Origin: Lucinisca nassula
Taxonomy: Eukaryota > Mollusca > Bivalvia > Lucinida > Lucinidae
DNA: 64,000 bases
Direction of reading: 5' to 3'
Assembly: GCA_963580285.1 (NCBI GenBank)
Contig: OY757015.1
Span: 132,246,717 to 132,310,716, forward strand
Each line of letters begins with the position of its first letter. The stretch's first letter is position 1. The translations under genes and the position numbers were made by a program. The notes below the pieces were generated by a model that was given only the letters and a program-made list of their open reading frames with translations, did not search any database and had not been told where the DNA came from. This document shows positions 1 through 10,939 of this stretch, one piece after another.

Positions 1-147
1 CCTCAAGGTCAAAAGCCAAAAACTAGGAATTTGCTGTATATTCTAAACTATTTGGGTTACACACCTGAAACTTGTTAATTGTGTTGTCAATGGAAAAAGC
101 GGGTATTTGCGATGGTGCACCATCGACTGCGCGATTCTAGTTAAATT

Positions 148-243
148 ATGATAAAATCTCCAGTGATTACTAATTGGTTATGGAGCACAATGGCATAAAG
201 GATGATCGATTATCTTCTCAGCTCTGATTAGCCAGCCTTACAT
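148..243 (-). mobile_element. Relic of the ATCGATTAT TIR element
   Basis: Read on the minus strand this matches the left half of the element at 9680-10065: a 'ggctggctaatc' start, a 'gataatcgat' block and 'tagtaatcact' near the other end. Only one end is kept, so it is a truncated copy. Seen by eye; percent identity was not computed. Confidence 0.55.
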
Positions 244-246
244 TTA

Positions 247-650
247 ACCTCAAAGTAAGACCATGACCTTTGATGTACTAACCTGGGTCTTGTGCATGAT
301 TAACTGTCATAATATGGTTAACACTTCTCCCAAGTAACTTTTTATTTAAATCCATCAAGGAATAAGATAGTTATTGATCGGACACAACAAAAAGACCAGT
401 TATTGATCGGACACAACAAAAAGACCCTTGTTTTGACATCTGATCTCAAAGTAAGACCTTGACCTTTGAGGTACCAACCTGGATCTTACATGTGACACAC
501 TGTCACATTATGATTAGCATTTCTGCCAAATAATTTTTACATCCATTCAAGAATAAGAAAGTTATTGATCGGACAAGACAAAAAATATTGACCTTTGATC
601 TCTAAGTATGACCTTGACCTTTGAGGTACGGACCTGGGTCTCACACACTA
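247..650. repeat. Degenerate direct repeats, 150-195 bp units
   Basis: Three units begin near 247, 442 and 598 with 'ctcaaagtaagacc' followed by 'gacctttga'. The first is lengthened by an exact 29-bp tandem duplication (369-397 and 398-426). The same kind of unit recurs at 38171-38580. No coding signal is seen; the short reading frame through this stretch has no recognisable motif. Confidence 0.6.
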
Positions 651-654
651 CAAA

Positions 655-1230
655 AAAATCCCCATCCCCTGGGCCCCAATCTGCCGCTAAATTTAGGTCA
701 AAATTTTACTTGTATTATATTCTACTAATCATACCCTTCAATTTGATATGCCACATGACTATGTTGAAAAAAACTTTAATTTTGACCTTTTGACCCCTCC
801 CTAAGGGCCCCAATCTGATCCCAGAGTCAAAATTTTACGTCTATTGTATTCTACTAATCAACCCCTTTGATTTGATATCCCACATGACTATATTCTGAAA
901 AATTTAAAATTTGCCCTCCCGACCCCCAAAGGTGACCTCGTGGGGCATGACCCAGGGGTCGCAGCCAAAATCCCATTCAATATGTTTTACATATTTCATT
1001 AATAATTACTTATGCAAAGTTTGGTAGCAAAATCTATAAAATTGACTTTGTAATTGAATTTTATTGATATTTGACCTTTTGACTTCTCTCCAAGGCCATA
1101 TGAGGGCTAAAAATAAATGTGCCATTGCGCGAGCCACTGATGTAAACAACCTACACACCAAATTCCGATCAACGGTTTAGGAGGAGATAGTTGGACGGAT
1201 GGACGGACGTTCTAACATTTCGGGTTAAGG
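655..1230 (+). repeat. Dispersed ~600-bp repeat, copy 1
   Basis: A long stretch with 'ggggccccaatctg', 'gatatgccacatgac' and 'ggtttaggaggagata' landmarks. It reappears in inverse orientation at 5400-6019, partly in direct orientation at 5093-5390, and as a fragment around 3640-3955. Termini are not defined. It is non-coding as far as can be seen. Confidence 0.6.
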
Positions 1231-1399
1231 GGCTATTTCTTTTGTTATTTTCTTTTGTTTGGTTTAGGGGCTAACCTCTTTTACCTTTTGTTTACGGAAC
1301 AAATCTATTATTTCCCAATCATTTTTTGTCGCACCTGCTTGTAGCAGGGTGCGACATAGGCATCAACTTTTCCGTCCGTTCGTCCGTGCGTCCGTCTGT

Positions 1400-2000
1400 C
1401 ACATTTACGTCGAAGTTCGACATTTATGTCAAAGTTTTTATTAAAGTCAACTACAAACCTAATCTACCATCAAACCTTATATGAAACATCAAAGACCTTC
1501 TGACTTTGTAAGCACATTGACCTAGTGACTTTGACCTATATTTTTCGCTCTAGTGACTTTGATCTTTATGTCGAAGTTCGACATAACTTCGACATTTATG
1601 TCGAAGTTTTTATTTAAGTCAACTACAAACCTAATCTACCATCAAACCTTATATGAAACATCTCTCAGACCTTCTGACTTTGTAGGCAAATTGATCTAGT
1701 GACTTTGACCTATATTTTTCGCTCCAGTGACTTTGATCTTTATGTCGAAGTATAACTTCGACATTTATGTCGAAGTTTTTATTTAAGTCAACTACAAACC
1801 TCATCTACCATCAAACCTTACATGAAACATCTCCCTGACCTTCTGACTTTGTAGACTCCTTGACCTAGTGACTTTGACCTATATTTTGTGCTCCAGTGAC
1901 TTCGACCATTACGTCAAAGTTTGACATTTATGTCGAAGTTCGACATTTATGTCGAAGTTTGTTATATACTCAACTACAAGACTAAATAACCATCATACTT
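1400..2000. repeat. Tandem array, ~175-bp unit, about 4 copies
   Basis: The landmark 'tcaactacaa' recurs near 1446, 1619, 1787 and 1970. Units carry short internal palindromes around 'cttcgacatttatgtcgaag'. Part of the element at 1328-3126. Confidence 0.75.
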
Positions 2001-2084
2001 TACATGAAACATCTTCGTAAGCTCCTAACCAAGCAGGGGCTTTCATCTCGTGGCGTTGACCTATATTTTACGCTCCAGTGACCA

Positions 2085-3062
2085 TGACAAATATTATATT
2101 ATTTAGTGGAACCGTTTGAGATAGAGCCTTTATATTTGGCATGTATGTTCCTTGTGACATTGCCTTTCCACTCGTACAAAAAAAAAATTACCTGTGACCT
2201 TGACCCCTGACCTTTTGACCTACTTACCATAACTTTTTAACCATTTGAGGTAGAGCCTTCATATTTGGCATGTAGGTTCCTTGTGACATTCCCATACCAC
2301 TCATACAAACAATTTTGACCTGTGACCTTGACCTGTGACCTTTGACCTACTTTATCATAACTTTCCAACCGTTTGAGATAGAGCCTTGTTATTTGGCATG
2401 TGGGTTCCTTGTGACATTGCCTTCCCACTCATACAAAAAAATTGACCTGTGACCTTGACCCCTGACCTTTTGACCTACTTATCATAACTTTTTAACCATT
2501 TGAGGTAGAGCCTTCATATTTGGCATGTCGGTTCCTTGTGACATTCCCATACCACTCATGCAAACAATTTTGACCAGTGACCTTGACCCCTGACCTTTTG
2601 ATCTACTTTATCATAACTTTTTAACCATTTGACATAGAGCCTTCATATTTGGCATGTAGGTTCCTTGTGACATTGCCTTTCCACTCATACAAAAAATTTT
2701 GACCTGTGACCTTGACCCTGGACCAGTGACCTACTTTGTCATAACTTTTTAACCATTTGAGATCGAGCCTTCATATTTGGCATGTAGGTTCCTTGTGACA
2801 TTGCCTTTCCTTTCATACTAAAAATTTTACCTGTGACCTTGACCCGTGACCTACTTTATCATACCTTTCTAACCATTTGAGATAGAGCCTTCATATTTCG
2901 CATGTAGGTTCCTAATGGCATTGTTTTTCCACTCATACAAATAATTTGACCATTACCCTGGACCTTTGACCTACTTTATCATCAAGGTTTAACCATTTGA
3001 CATAGAGCCTATATAGTTTGGCATGTAGGTTCCTTGTAAAATTGCCTTTCCACTCATACAAA
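2085..3062. repeat. Tandem array, ~120-129-bp unit, 8 copies
   Basis: The landmark 'ggcatgt' (one copy cgcatgt) recurs near 2138, 2267, 2395, 2522, 2651, 2779, 2899 and 3020. Six units are 127-129 bp and the last two about 120 bp. Part of the element at 1328-3126. Confidence 0.85.
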
Positions 3063-3294
3063 TAAGCTTATTTAATTTCTACGTTATGATTGTGGCTCCT
3101 TTAGCTTTCGCCCCAGCAGGTGCGACGCCGCATTTTGCGGAATTCTTGTTATTGTTATCCAATCCTAACCCTAGCCCCGGACAACAGGCGAACGGACAGA
3201 CAGAGGCGATAACAATATCCCCAGTTTTTCTTCGAAAAATAAGAGGTTAATAAAAAAACTTGAAATGTGTCACCACGACACAGATGCCCTCACC

Positions 3295-3570
3295 AGGGGC
3301 CAACCTAGAAAAACAACATGATCATGGGCGGGGGTATTGGTAAATCAAACTTCAGACCTATATCTATGATGATACCAAATATGAACCAATGTCATCATAA
3401 ATGTTCAGTTTCTACCTGTCACAAATACCTTAACCTGAGTCTATATCATTAAAAATTTCTAAGTCCATGACCTTGACCATGAGGACATTGGCATGAGTGG
3501 GGATATTGGTGAATACTTTGGACCTGTATGTACCATCATACCAAATATGAACCAAATCAATCCAAAAAGT
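3295..3570. repeat. Two diverged ~170-bp direct repeats
   Basis: The phrase 'accaaatatgaaccaa' occurs near 3373 and 3539 in similar surroundings, including 'tattggtgaat' or 'tattggtaaat'. No gene is seen. Confidence 0.5.
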
Positions 3571-3665
3571 TTAATACAAAATTATATATGTACATGTAGC
3601 TTATTGTTATAGGTTTTATAGGTTTTGCTAGGAGGCTTAGACTTTGTAATTGAATTTTATTGGTA

Positions 3666-3859
3666 CACTTCAGTCCCTTTAGTACTCCTCTCCTTATAAC
3701 ACGGTTTTGGTTATAACACGGTCAAGTCTTGCCTCCCAAATTGTCATTTTACTATTATTTCTGAATAAAATTATCCCTTTATAACACGGTTCACTTATAA
3801 CACAGTCCTATTTTATGCATCCCAAACATACATTATAGTGTTTTCAAGGGAGTGCACTG
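3666..3859. mobile_element. Small TA-flanked MITE (194 bp)
   Basis: Ends CACTTCAGTCCCTT and AAGGGAGTGCACTG are imperfect inverted repeats, each bordered by TA (3664-3665 and 3860-3861). The flanks join as 'gaattttattg' plus 'tatttgacc', which is the uninterrupted order seen near 1055-1080 in the paralogous repeat. That is an empty site and supports insertion at a TA. Internal 'ttataacacgg' words repeat. Tc1/mariner-type mobilisation is inferred from the TA duplication. Confidence 0.65.
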
Positions 3860-3959
3860 TATTTGACCTTTTGACCCCTCCCAAAGGCCCCTGGGGGTGG
3901 GACAAAAAAAAATGTGATGATGCCCACCCCACTCATGTAAGGAACTAACTAGATCTGAC

Positions 3960-4906
3960 TATAGCCCCACACAGCGCTATCGGAAAAGACAAAAATACAA
4001 TAAAACAAATGTTTTCAGCTTTCGACCTCTAATTAAAGGTGGAAAAAAGGCAATCCAGAGTTACAATTCCTGTGCTCTGCACATCGTCTCATGGTGCTTT
4101 AGATTTGTGTGATGGAGCTCTGCGTTTCATCGTTTCATGGTACTTAACATTTGTGTGAGGTTTCATGAAAATATCTCCAACAGTTTCCGAGATAAGGAGC
4201 GAACAAAGTTAAAATTGGTATTTTTCAATGTTTAAAGGGAAATAACCCTAAAAGTAGGCAATCCAGAATTATGGTTCATGCACTCTGCACATTGTCTCAT
4301 AGTGCTTTACATTTGTGGGAAGTGTAATGAAAATATCTCAAACTTTTTTTTAGTTATGACGCGGATAAAGGTTAAAATTGACATTTTTCAATGTTCAAAG
4401 GGCAATAACTCCAAAAGAGGGCAATTAAGAGTTACAATGTATGTGCTCTGCACATTGTCTCATAGTGCTTAACATTTGTATTAAGTTTCATGGAAATACC
4501 TCAAACAGTTTTTGAGTAATGGAGCAAACAAGGTTAAAATTGCAATTTTTCAATGTTCAAAGGGCAATAACTCTAAAAGTAGGCAATTCAGAGTTACAAT
4601 TTATGCACTCCGCACATTGTCTCATAGTGCTTTACATTTGTATTAAGTTTCATGAAAATACCTCAAATGCTTTTTGAGTAATGGAGCAAACAAGGTTAAA
4701 ATTGCATTTTTTATATGTTCAAAGGGCAATAACTCCAAAAGAAGGTAATCCAGAGTTATGGTTCATGCGCTCTACGCATTGTCCTATTGTGGTTTACATT
4801 TGTGTGAAGTTTCGTGAAAATACCTCAAACGTTTTTTTAGTTATCATAAATAACGGAATTACGGAATCACAAAAGGACGAGGCAAATCCAGTATAGTGGG
4901 GCTATA
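3960..4906. mobile_element. Pearl-like element with 162-bp tandem units
   Basis: Inverted termini TATAGCCCCAC (3960-3970) and GTGGGGCTATA (4896-4906) are a perfect 11-bp match. Between them about five units of 162-163 bp repeat; the landmark 'aggttaaaatt' lies near 4206, 4369, 4531 and 4693, followed by 'caaagggcaataact'. Short open frames here are repeat artefacts. Same plan as 1328-3126 but unrelated sequence. Confidence 0.6.
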
Positions 4907-5039
4907 ATTACACACCGAATTTGGTTGGATTCTGACTAATGGTTTAAGAGATAGCATAACAGATTGACAGACTAATGGACTGAGACGATTTTAATATCCC
5001 CTACACGAAAGCATGGGGATAACTAGAATGCAGCCGATG

Positions 5040-6045
5040 GTGTGCCATTGCAAATCCCAATGTTTTCTCCACATGGTCTAAGTACATTTGTACCAAAATC
5101 CCCTTCCCGAGCCCGAATCTGCCCCCTAGGATCAAACTTTTACTTGTATAATATTCTATGAGTTTTCCCATTCAATTTGATATGCCACATGACCATGTTC
5201 GGAAAAACTTAAATTTTGACCTTTTGACCCCCCCCTTAGGTCCCCAATCTGACCCTAGGGTTAAAATTTTATCTGCATTACACTCTACTAATCATCCCCT
5301 TCATTTTGATATGCCACATTCAATATGTTTTACACTACTAATTATTACTTCTGCAATGTTTGGTATCAAAATCTATTAAAACAGACTTTGTAATTATCCC
5401 CACGTTTTTCGAAGATATTGTTATCGGCTGACTCTCTTTCTGTCCATACGTCTGTCCGGCTATCTCCTCCTAAACCGCTGATTGGAATCCAACCAAATTT
5501 GGTGTGCAGGTTGCTTACATGAGTGGCTCGCGCAACGGCACATTTACCTTTGGGCCCCACCCTCATGGCCTTCGAGAGGGGTCAAAAGGACAAATACCAA
5601 TAAAATTCAAATACAAAGTCAATTTTAAAGATTTTGCAACCAAACTTTGCATAAGTAATTATTAATGAAATATGTAAAACATATTGAACAGGATTTTGGC
5701 TGCGACCCCTGGGTCATGCCCCACGGGGTCACACTTGGGGGGTCGGGGGAGGAGGGGGTCAAATTTGAAATTTTTCAAAATAGTCATGTGGGATATTATC
5801 ATATGGAAGAGTATGATTAGTAGAATACAATATAAGTAAAAGTTTGACTCTGGGGTCAGATTGGGGCCCTTAGGGAGGGGTCAAAGGGTCAAAATTTAAG
5901 AATTTTTTAAACATAGTCATGTTGCATATCAAATTGAAGGGTATGATTAGCAGAATAAAATACAAGTAAAATTTTGACCCTAGCGGCAGATTGGGGCCCG
6001 AGGGAAGGGGATTTTGGTACATAGTCCCTGCGGAGAAAACGTGGG
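5040..6045. repeat. Fold-back of the ~600-bp repeat
   Basis: 5093-5390 is a direct partial copy of the family seen at 655-1230, and 5400-6019 is a fuller copy in inverse orientation. Landmarks run 'caaaatccccttccc' in the left arm and its mirror near 6005-6020 in the right arm. The arms could pair over about 300 bp. Confidence 0.6.
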
Positions 6046-6120
6046 TAGAGTACTATCATAGGGATCTTCATAATTGGGACAACTTCAGGGCTAGCCGCTG
6101 TTCATCCGACAAAATCCTTT

Positions 6121-6352
6121 TTTTTTTTTTTGGTTTGGGTTTTATGGCCCTTTCAAGATTATTTCACTCATATCGAGCCGATCGTTAATCAGAGGTGGGC
6201 GAAAACCGGAGTACCCGGAGAAAAACCACCTGACCTTCCGTTGCAGAACTTGGCTTCTCACACGTGATCCGAGCAAGGCTCGAACCCACGGCGGTGAGAG
6301 ACCTAATGACTAAGAGTCAGCACTCTTATCCACTAGGCCACGGAGGCCCGTT
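6121..6352 (-). mobile_element. SINE-B (tRNA-derived V-SINE), complete
   Basis: On the minus strand: tRNA-like head with A box 'tggcctagtgg' and B box 'gggttcgagcc', then the V-domain phrase 'ctccgggtactccggtttt', then an A-rich tail (poly-T on the plus strand at 6118-6131). The 13-bp target duplication 'gacaaaatccttt' lies at 6108-6120 and 6353-6365. The V-SINE domain is known from RUDI of molluscs; family naming is from memory, not a search. Confidence 0.85.
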
Positions 6353-6394
6353 GACAAAATCCTTTCATGACATATCAGGGCAAAACAGACATAG

Positions 6395-6465
6395 TGACTG
6401 ACAATGTAGACACTGATCAGGATGCTCCCTTTGGAACAATCTGATCAGGGTCTGCACCATCTGTC
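6395..6465. repeat. GTAGACC hairpin repeat, degenerate
   Basis: 'caatgtagacactgatcagg' is followed by an imperfect mirror 'ctgatcagggtctgca'. It matches the hairpin family seen best at 20066-20133. Confidence 0.5.
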
Positions 6466-6469
6466 CGAA

Positions 6470-7535
6470 TGATTAGGACCATTAGGGTAAAAAAAAATCT
6501 ACATGCAGCAATTTTGGACCAGAAGAGGTTATGGTCCACAACATACGCTGATGTTGTAATATAAACATCTCAACTGAATCCAGAGAATCTAACTTTTCAG
6601 AATTTATTTACATCACAAGGAGGATCACCTTAGCAGTTTGATATGAGTCTGGACAGTTTGGTTAGGACTGTCTCTTCACTACGATAAATCAATGATGTAT
6701 TAAAGAAATTAATTATTAACTTACAATTTTTGTACTTCTTGTTAACTCCAAATTTGGCTGAATTTACTCCTGAATCCAACTTTTTGGAAAGTCTCAATAG
6801 AAAAGTAGGGTAAAACTACAACTTTTTCTGGAGAAAGCATTTTTACTCCAATTTTCAAAATCCTAGTGAGAACCCTGCAAAGGGCACAATGTGCTCTGGC
6901 ATTGTAATCACAATAGGGATTCATATTGCAACAATGCATGGTCAGTCATTTGTAACCACTGCCCAACACCCCCACACACACCTACGGGGAATAGCGGGGA
7001 CTAAGACTTTTCACAGCCCTGCTAGAAGTCCTGCACTGTGGGGACCTCCAGAATGTCACAGCCCCACTGTTTATAACAGTTAATTCCACTGGGGATATAT
7101 TTCATAATATCAAAACCCCTGCATTAACCAGTCACTGCAGGGGAACACAGAGGTTAAGTACCCTGCTCATTAGCCCTGCTATCCCCCATCCATCAACGTA
7201 AATGACTAGTGCATAAAGGTCCTAAGAATTCAGACACTGTGAGGGCTTATGATGTTATGACAAACTCATGGGTGCAGATGGGGCGACAAGCAGTGTTGGC
7301 CCTGGACCAGTCTGATCTGGGTTCCATGGTTCGGATAGAACTGTCTGTCCCAATACTTGGGATCAATATGGTAAAACAATGTTCTTAAAAGGATTGTTTG
7401 CACATGATAACTTAGGAGTACAATATGCTGCTGCAGTGTATGAAATCTCCTAATCAGGAGAATATATTCCCAAATGGTCCTGAGATGGATGACAAACTCT
7501 TTTCATGACCATTAATTATAAGAGTTGTATAGATT
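6470..7535. other. Unassigned AT-rich spacer
   Basis: No repeat family or reading frame with a recognisable motif is seen. Short frames at 6742-6939 and 6889-7083 lack protein features. Confidence 0.4.
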
Positions 7536-7630
7536 GACTGGCAAACAATGTAGACCCTGATCAGACTGCTCCTTTAACGATCTGCTCAATATGAGTGAAA
7601 TTATATTGTAAGGGCCATAAAACCACCCCA
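7535..7630 (+). repeat. GTAGACC hairpin half-site plus SINE-B tail scrap
   Basis: 'ggcaaacaatgtagaccctg' at about 7540 is the left arm of the hairpin family. The stretch ending 'aagggccataaaacc' near 7625 resembles the end of SINE-B. Both are fragments. Confidence 0.4.
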
Positions 7631-8039
7631 GTATGGCCCACCCCACAAAATAAGGCATGTATTTGTTATGGGGATGACTATCTCCTGAATATACCTTTTG
7701 TTCACGCAACTTTATTTTATTATTATTATTTTTACACCCCTATACTGGTCAGTATCTACCTGTCAATGTGAAAGGGGCATCTGAGCCACCAGGTTTAATA
7801 TCTGGGTACGGAACCTGCACCCTGATACTGCAAATGACCCTTTGCAATCTAGTGGTATCTGTATCCACAACCTATTTCTCATTCTTGCACAGGTCATCAC
7901 AATGAAACATTTATTCATGTCAACTTGGAAAGTTGTTGTGTAGTATTGATTTTTAATCCCTTCCAAGCTCTAACTGCTAATCCTTTCCATGCCACTGTTG
8001 TGTGGACTCGCATATACTGCTCCACGTTCCAAGCGATTT

Positions 8040-8995
8040 CACGCACATCAGGTGCATAAATTTACCGGAATGCTAATTACCGGAACGAACCGGAAAGGAC
8101 CCATTTCTACCCAGGTTTCTCCCTATTTTTGGGATATTTCCATAATATACAGTCTACTTACACTGCTGTCATTGTTAACTATATTCTGAATGCCCCTTTT
8201 CGTAAAAGAATTGTCCCATTTGAAATACGGGTTTAAGTTCACAATAATGTCAATCAGTGCACTCAATGTCTGCCTTGGTAGTTCAGTCGGATGCGCATCA
8301 GACTGGTGATCAGAAGGTTAGCTATTTGGTAGATCTGTTTGGAGGATGGATCATGAAATATATTTTTAACAGAACAGCTATTCTCTTTGTTTTGCTGAGC
8401 CAAGAAGGGCAGTTGTCAGAATCTGGCGACAGATTGTAACAATACCGGTTAACTGCATTAGCATAAGCTGGCCCAGAAAAAGTGTGGATAGGTAGAGTGA
8501 CTGGCTTGATATGACCTTAACATTGTTAACTCTTAGTAATTATCTTAGATTCAGAAAGTACTATTTCCTCTGTTCCTCTGAGTCAAGAAAGGACAGCTCT
8601 GTCAGTTTCTGGTGAAAGAATGCACACTTTACTTGTTAACCACTTATGCATACATGTAAGTGGGCCCAGGAAAAGTGTAGATAGGTAAACTAACGGACTT
8701 TACATGACCATGTTGACTGGGCTGTTAAACTCCATGTAATATTTCTAGAACCAGAAAATATGGCACATCTTTTTTCTCTGCTTCACTGAGTCAAGTCTAA
8801 ATGGTGTACTGGAACATATTCCCAATGCGACCAAATTTGCATGAAAAGATGCATGCAGAATGTAGCTAACTTTAACAGCAGTGTAAGCAATTTGTATATT
8901 ATCAAAATATCCTAAAATAGGCGGGAATCTGGGTAGAAATGGGTCCGTTCCGGTAATTAGGTCCGTTCTGTTAAATTTACGCACTGAGGCACACC
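8040..8995. mobile_element. ~950-bp element with ~100-bp inverted termini
   Basis: The left arm (about 8050-8155) carries 'ggacccatttctaccca' and 'taattaccggaac'. The right arm (about 8885-8990) carries the mirror 'tgggtagaaatgggtcc' and 'ttccggtaatta'. The interior holds SINE-E-like sequence. No transposase is seen, so it would be non-autonomous. The exact outer ends are unclear. Confidence 0.55.
8266..8790 (+). mobile_element. SINE-E with tandemly duplicated body
   Basis: A tRNA-like head 'ttggtagttcagtcggatgc' with 'gactggtgatcag' is followed by a body that recurs: 'gctgagccaagaa' near 8395, 'ctctgagtcaagaaagg' near 8576 and 'cactgagtcaag' near 8785. Each body is followed by 'agtgt[a/g]gataggta' and a 'gttgact' or 'gttaact' end. 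This suggests two and a bit copies of the SINE body in tandem. Confidence 0.5.
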
Positions 8996-8999
8996 CATT

Positions 9000-9660
9000 A
9001 AAGTTTCACGCGTTTTGCATGCAAATAATTTGCTTGGCTTCTGTGATTTTTCCTGTGACAGTCGACGAAATAACCAACACGCCGAGTTACGGTGTAGTCC
9101 GGTAACATTGCGCACATAAAGTTTTGATAGCTATGTGTGACTTTGTGGAAACAACCAATCAAAAACTCACAATCAAAACGATTGCAATACTGTCCTATCT
9201 ACCAACTGCAATAGAAACTGGCCTCTGAAGCTTTAACAGGCAGGAAAATTAATGCTAAGAAAAGGGATACCCCCTTGAAACTGAATTACAAATTCTGTCG
9301 CCTAACACTGCGCACAATAACTGTTTTGAGCTGATTGAACACGAAGGTTGACTCAAACAAGTTGTATATTAGATATTCTGTAATGTTGTTAGATGCAGGA
9401 AAATTACATACAAAATGTTTGTCCCTTTGCCTATTTTTAAACTCAGTCTTTCAAAGTTTGGCTTGGATATTTTCGGTCTTTTCACAATTTGACAAAATTG
9501 AAAAATTCTGCAAAACTGTCACATCTGCACGTGCAACTCCATCTTTTCAAGGCTAAGTTAAAACGTAACGCCGATGCGCTGGTGGTGGTGGAAGAAATTA
9601 TGAGGGATAAAGATACTGAAAACTAGAATGCAGGGTGCACAAAATTAACGGCTACCCAAT
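9000..9660. other. Unassigned spacer
   Basis: No gene or repeat recognised. The 73-residue frame at 9335-9556 shows no known motif and is not supported as a gene. Confidence 0.4.
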
Positions 9661-9679
9661 GTTAATGGACTCGACTGTA

Positions 9680-10065
9680 GGGCTGGCTAATCGGAGCTGA
9701 AATGATAATCGATTATCAGTCTTGTCATTCCGATCAATAATCGATTAGTAATCACTGAAGATTTTGTCACAATGTTACCTGTCTGGCTTTCTGGCTGAAC
9801 ATGACTCTTACCATGTGTTGAACTTCACTCTAGGGTTTTGCCCAGACAGGCCGGAGCAAACAGTGTAGACCCAGATGAGACGCCGCAGAACGTGGCTTCT
9901 CACCAGGATCTGCACTGTTTTCCACTCATCCAGCTATTTAAGAAACATCTTTGGCTGGTAAATTCTACTAAGAAAATAATCGATTACGAAAAATCAGTAT
10001 CGATAATCATATTTCTTGAATGTATCAATCAATTAATCGATTATCCGATTAATAGTGGCAGCCTT
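9680..10065. mobile_element. 386-bp TIR element with 11-bp target duplication
   Basis: The 11-bp word 'actcgactgta' directly flanks it (9669-9679 and 10066-10076). Its ends are imperfect inverted repeats: 'gggctggctaatcgg' on the left and the mirror of 'aaggctgcc...taatcgg' on the right. Both subterminal zones carry 'ataatcgatta' palindromes. A GTAGACC hairpin (9855-9922) sits inside. The duplication length would suit a Mutator-like element better than hAT, but no transposase is present and the superfamily is open. Confidence 0.65.
9855..9922. repeat. GTAGACC hairpin repeat nested in 9680-10065
   Basis: 'gcaaacagtgtagacccag' is mirrored by 'ggatctgcactgtttt'; the centre reads 'cgccgcagaacgtggc'. 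Confidence 0.7.
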
Positions 10066-10263
10066 ACTCGACTGTACTCCCATACATGAGAGTTCTGCGT
10101 TCCGAACATTTATATTTTACATTCATATGCTGATATTTACGTTTTTTGTTTTTATTCGGACTAACGTGTGCACAACAATAAAAAAAAAAATCTTTAAATG
10201 GGTGCATGTGATCGTCTAACGTGTTGTATTACACGCCGAGTGTACTGTATTAAGATGTCGGGT

Positions 10264-10560
10264 TTTGTTTGATTTGAGGTTTAACGTCCCCGCCAACATA
10301 GTTTAGGTCATTTTGGAGACGTTGCTTCCAGTTTTGTGGGACTTTTACCCGACATTGAGATGAAATGACATCTCAATCCCTGCCGCCCAATAAAACCAAT
10401 ATGGTTTATATGCATGGACGGGCCAGACTCGCAGCAGTTTTCCTGGGCAGGCTTAGACCTTCTAAGCATATTACCAGTACTAATGTGCGGTTGGTATCAA
10501 CTCTGCGTGGAAGCATCGTGCAGCCCATCTATTTCTCCAAGCCCTGATGGGCAGGGGCAG
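10264..10560 (-). mobile_element. SINE-A, complete
   Basis: Minus-strand copy. On the plus strand it begins with its tail complement 'tttgtttgatttgag', then 'gtttaacgtccccg', and ends near 'gatgggcaggggcag'. The 13-bp duplication 'taagatgtcgggt' lies at 10251-10263 and 10561-10573. In sense direction a B-box-like 'ggtgcgagtc' and a possible A box 'tggtaaaccgc' occur in the family, so pol III origin is plausible. Confidence 0.85.
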
Positions 10561-10939
10561 TAAGATGTCGGGTAAAAATCACACTCTGCCTGCTGCCTTC
10601 ACCTAATACATGGACATGGATCCTAGCCAACTATCTTTCAGCCAAGGCTATATAATATTAGGGATGAACCATTACAGTTATTTTGTGCCCTGCACCTTCG
10701 TCTGATCATAACCTGATAACGGCAGCATTAAATCAACAAATTACCCCCCCACCCACCACCCATCAACCGACCCGAAGCCACAACTATCCTGATAAATCTA
10801 CGAAAATCGACTATCTGCCCTTATCAATAAGAAAACATACGCATTCAGAAGATCTACAACTGTTTCATCGACAAAACAGTTACTGTTTGTTGTTCTACAA
10901 CGGAACTTCGGAAGTTGTCAGGCATGTATTTTCTCGAAA

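Larger units (their letters stand above)
1328..3126. mobile_element. Pearl-like element with two tandem arrays
   Basis: Perfect 12-bp inverted termini GTCGCACCTGCT (1328-1339) and AGCAGGTGCGAC (3115-3126) enclose two arrays. The left terminus is itself a hairpin ending in 'agcagggtgcgac'. The right terminus is followed by a small hairpin ccgcattttgcgg and 'aattcttgtt'. Array 1 (about 1400-2000) has four units of about 170-180 bp built on 'tgtcgaagtt'. Array 2 (about 2085-3062) has eight units of 120-129 bp built on 'ggcatgtaggttcc'. Bivalve pearl/HINE elements have this plan (short termini plus core tandem repeats); the assignment to that class is inference. Confidence 0.6.

Noticed and set aside
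1328..3126. Autonomous Helitron
   Set aside because: No Rep or helicase motif in any frame, and the ends are inverted repeats; at most a non-autonomous relative.
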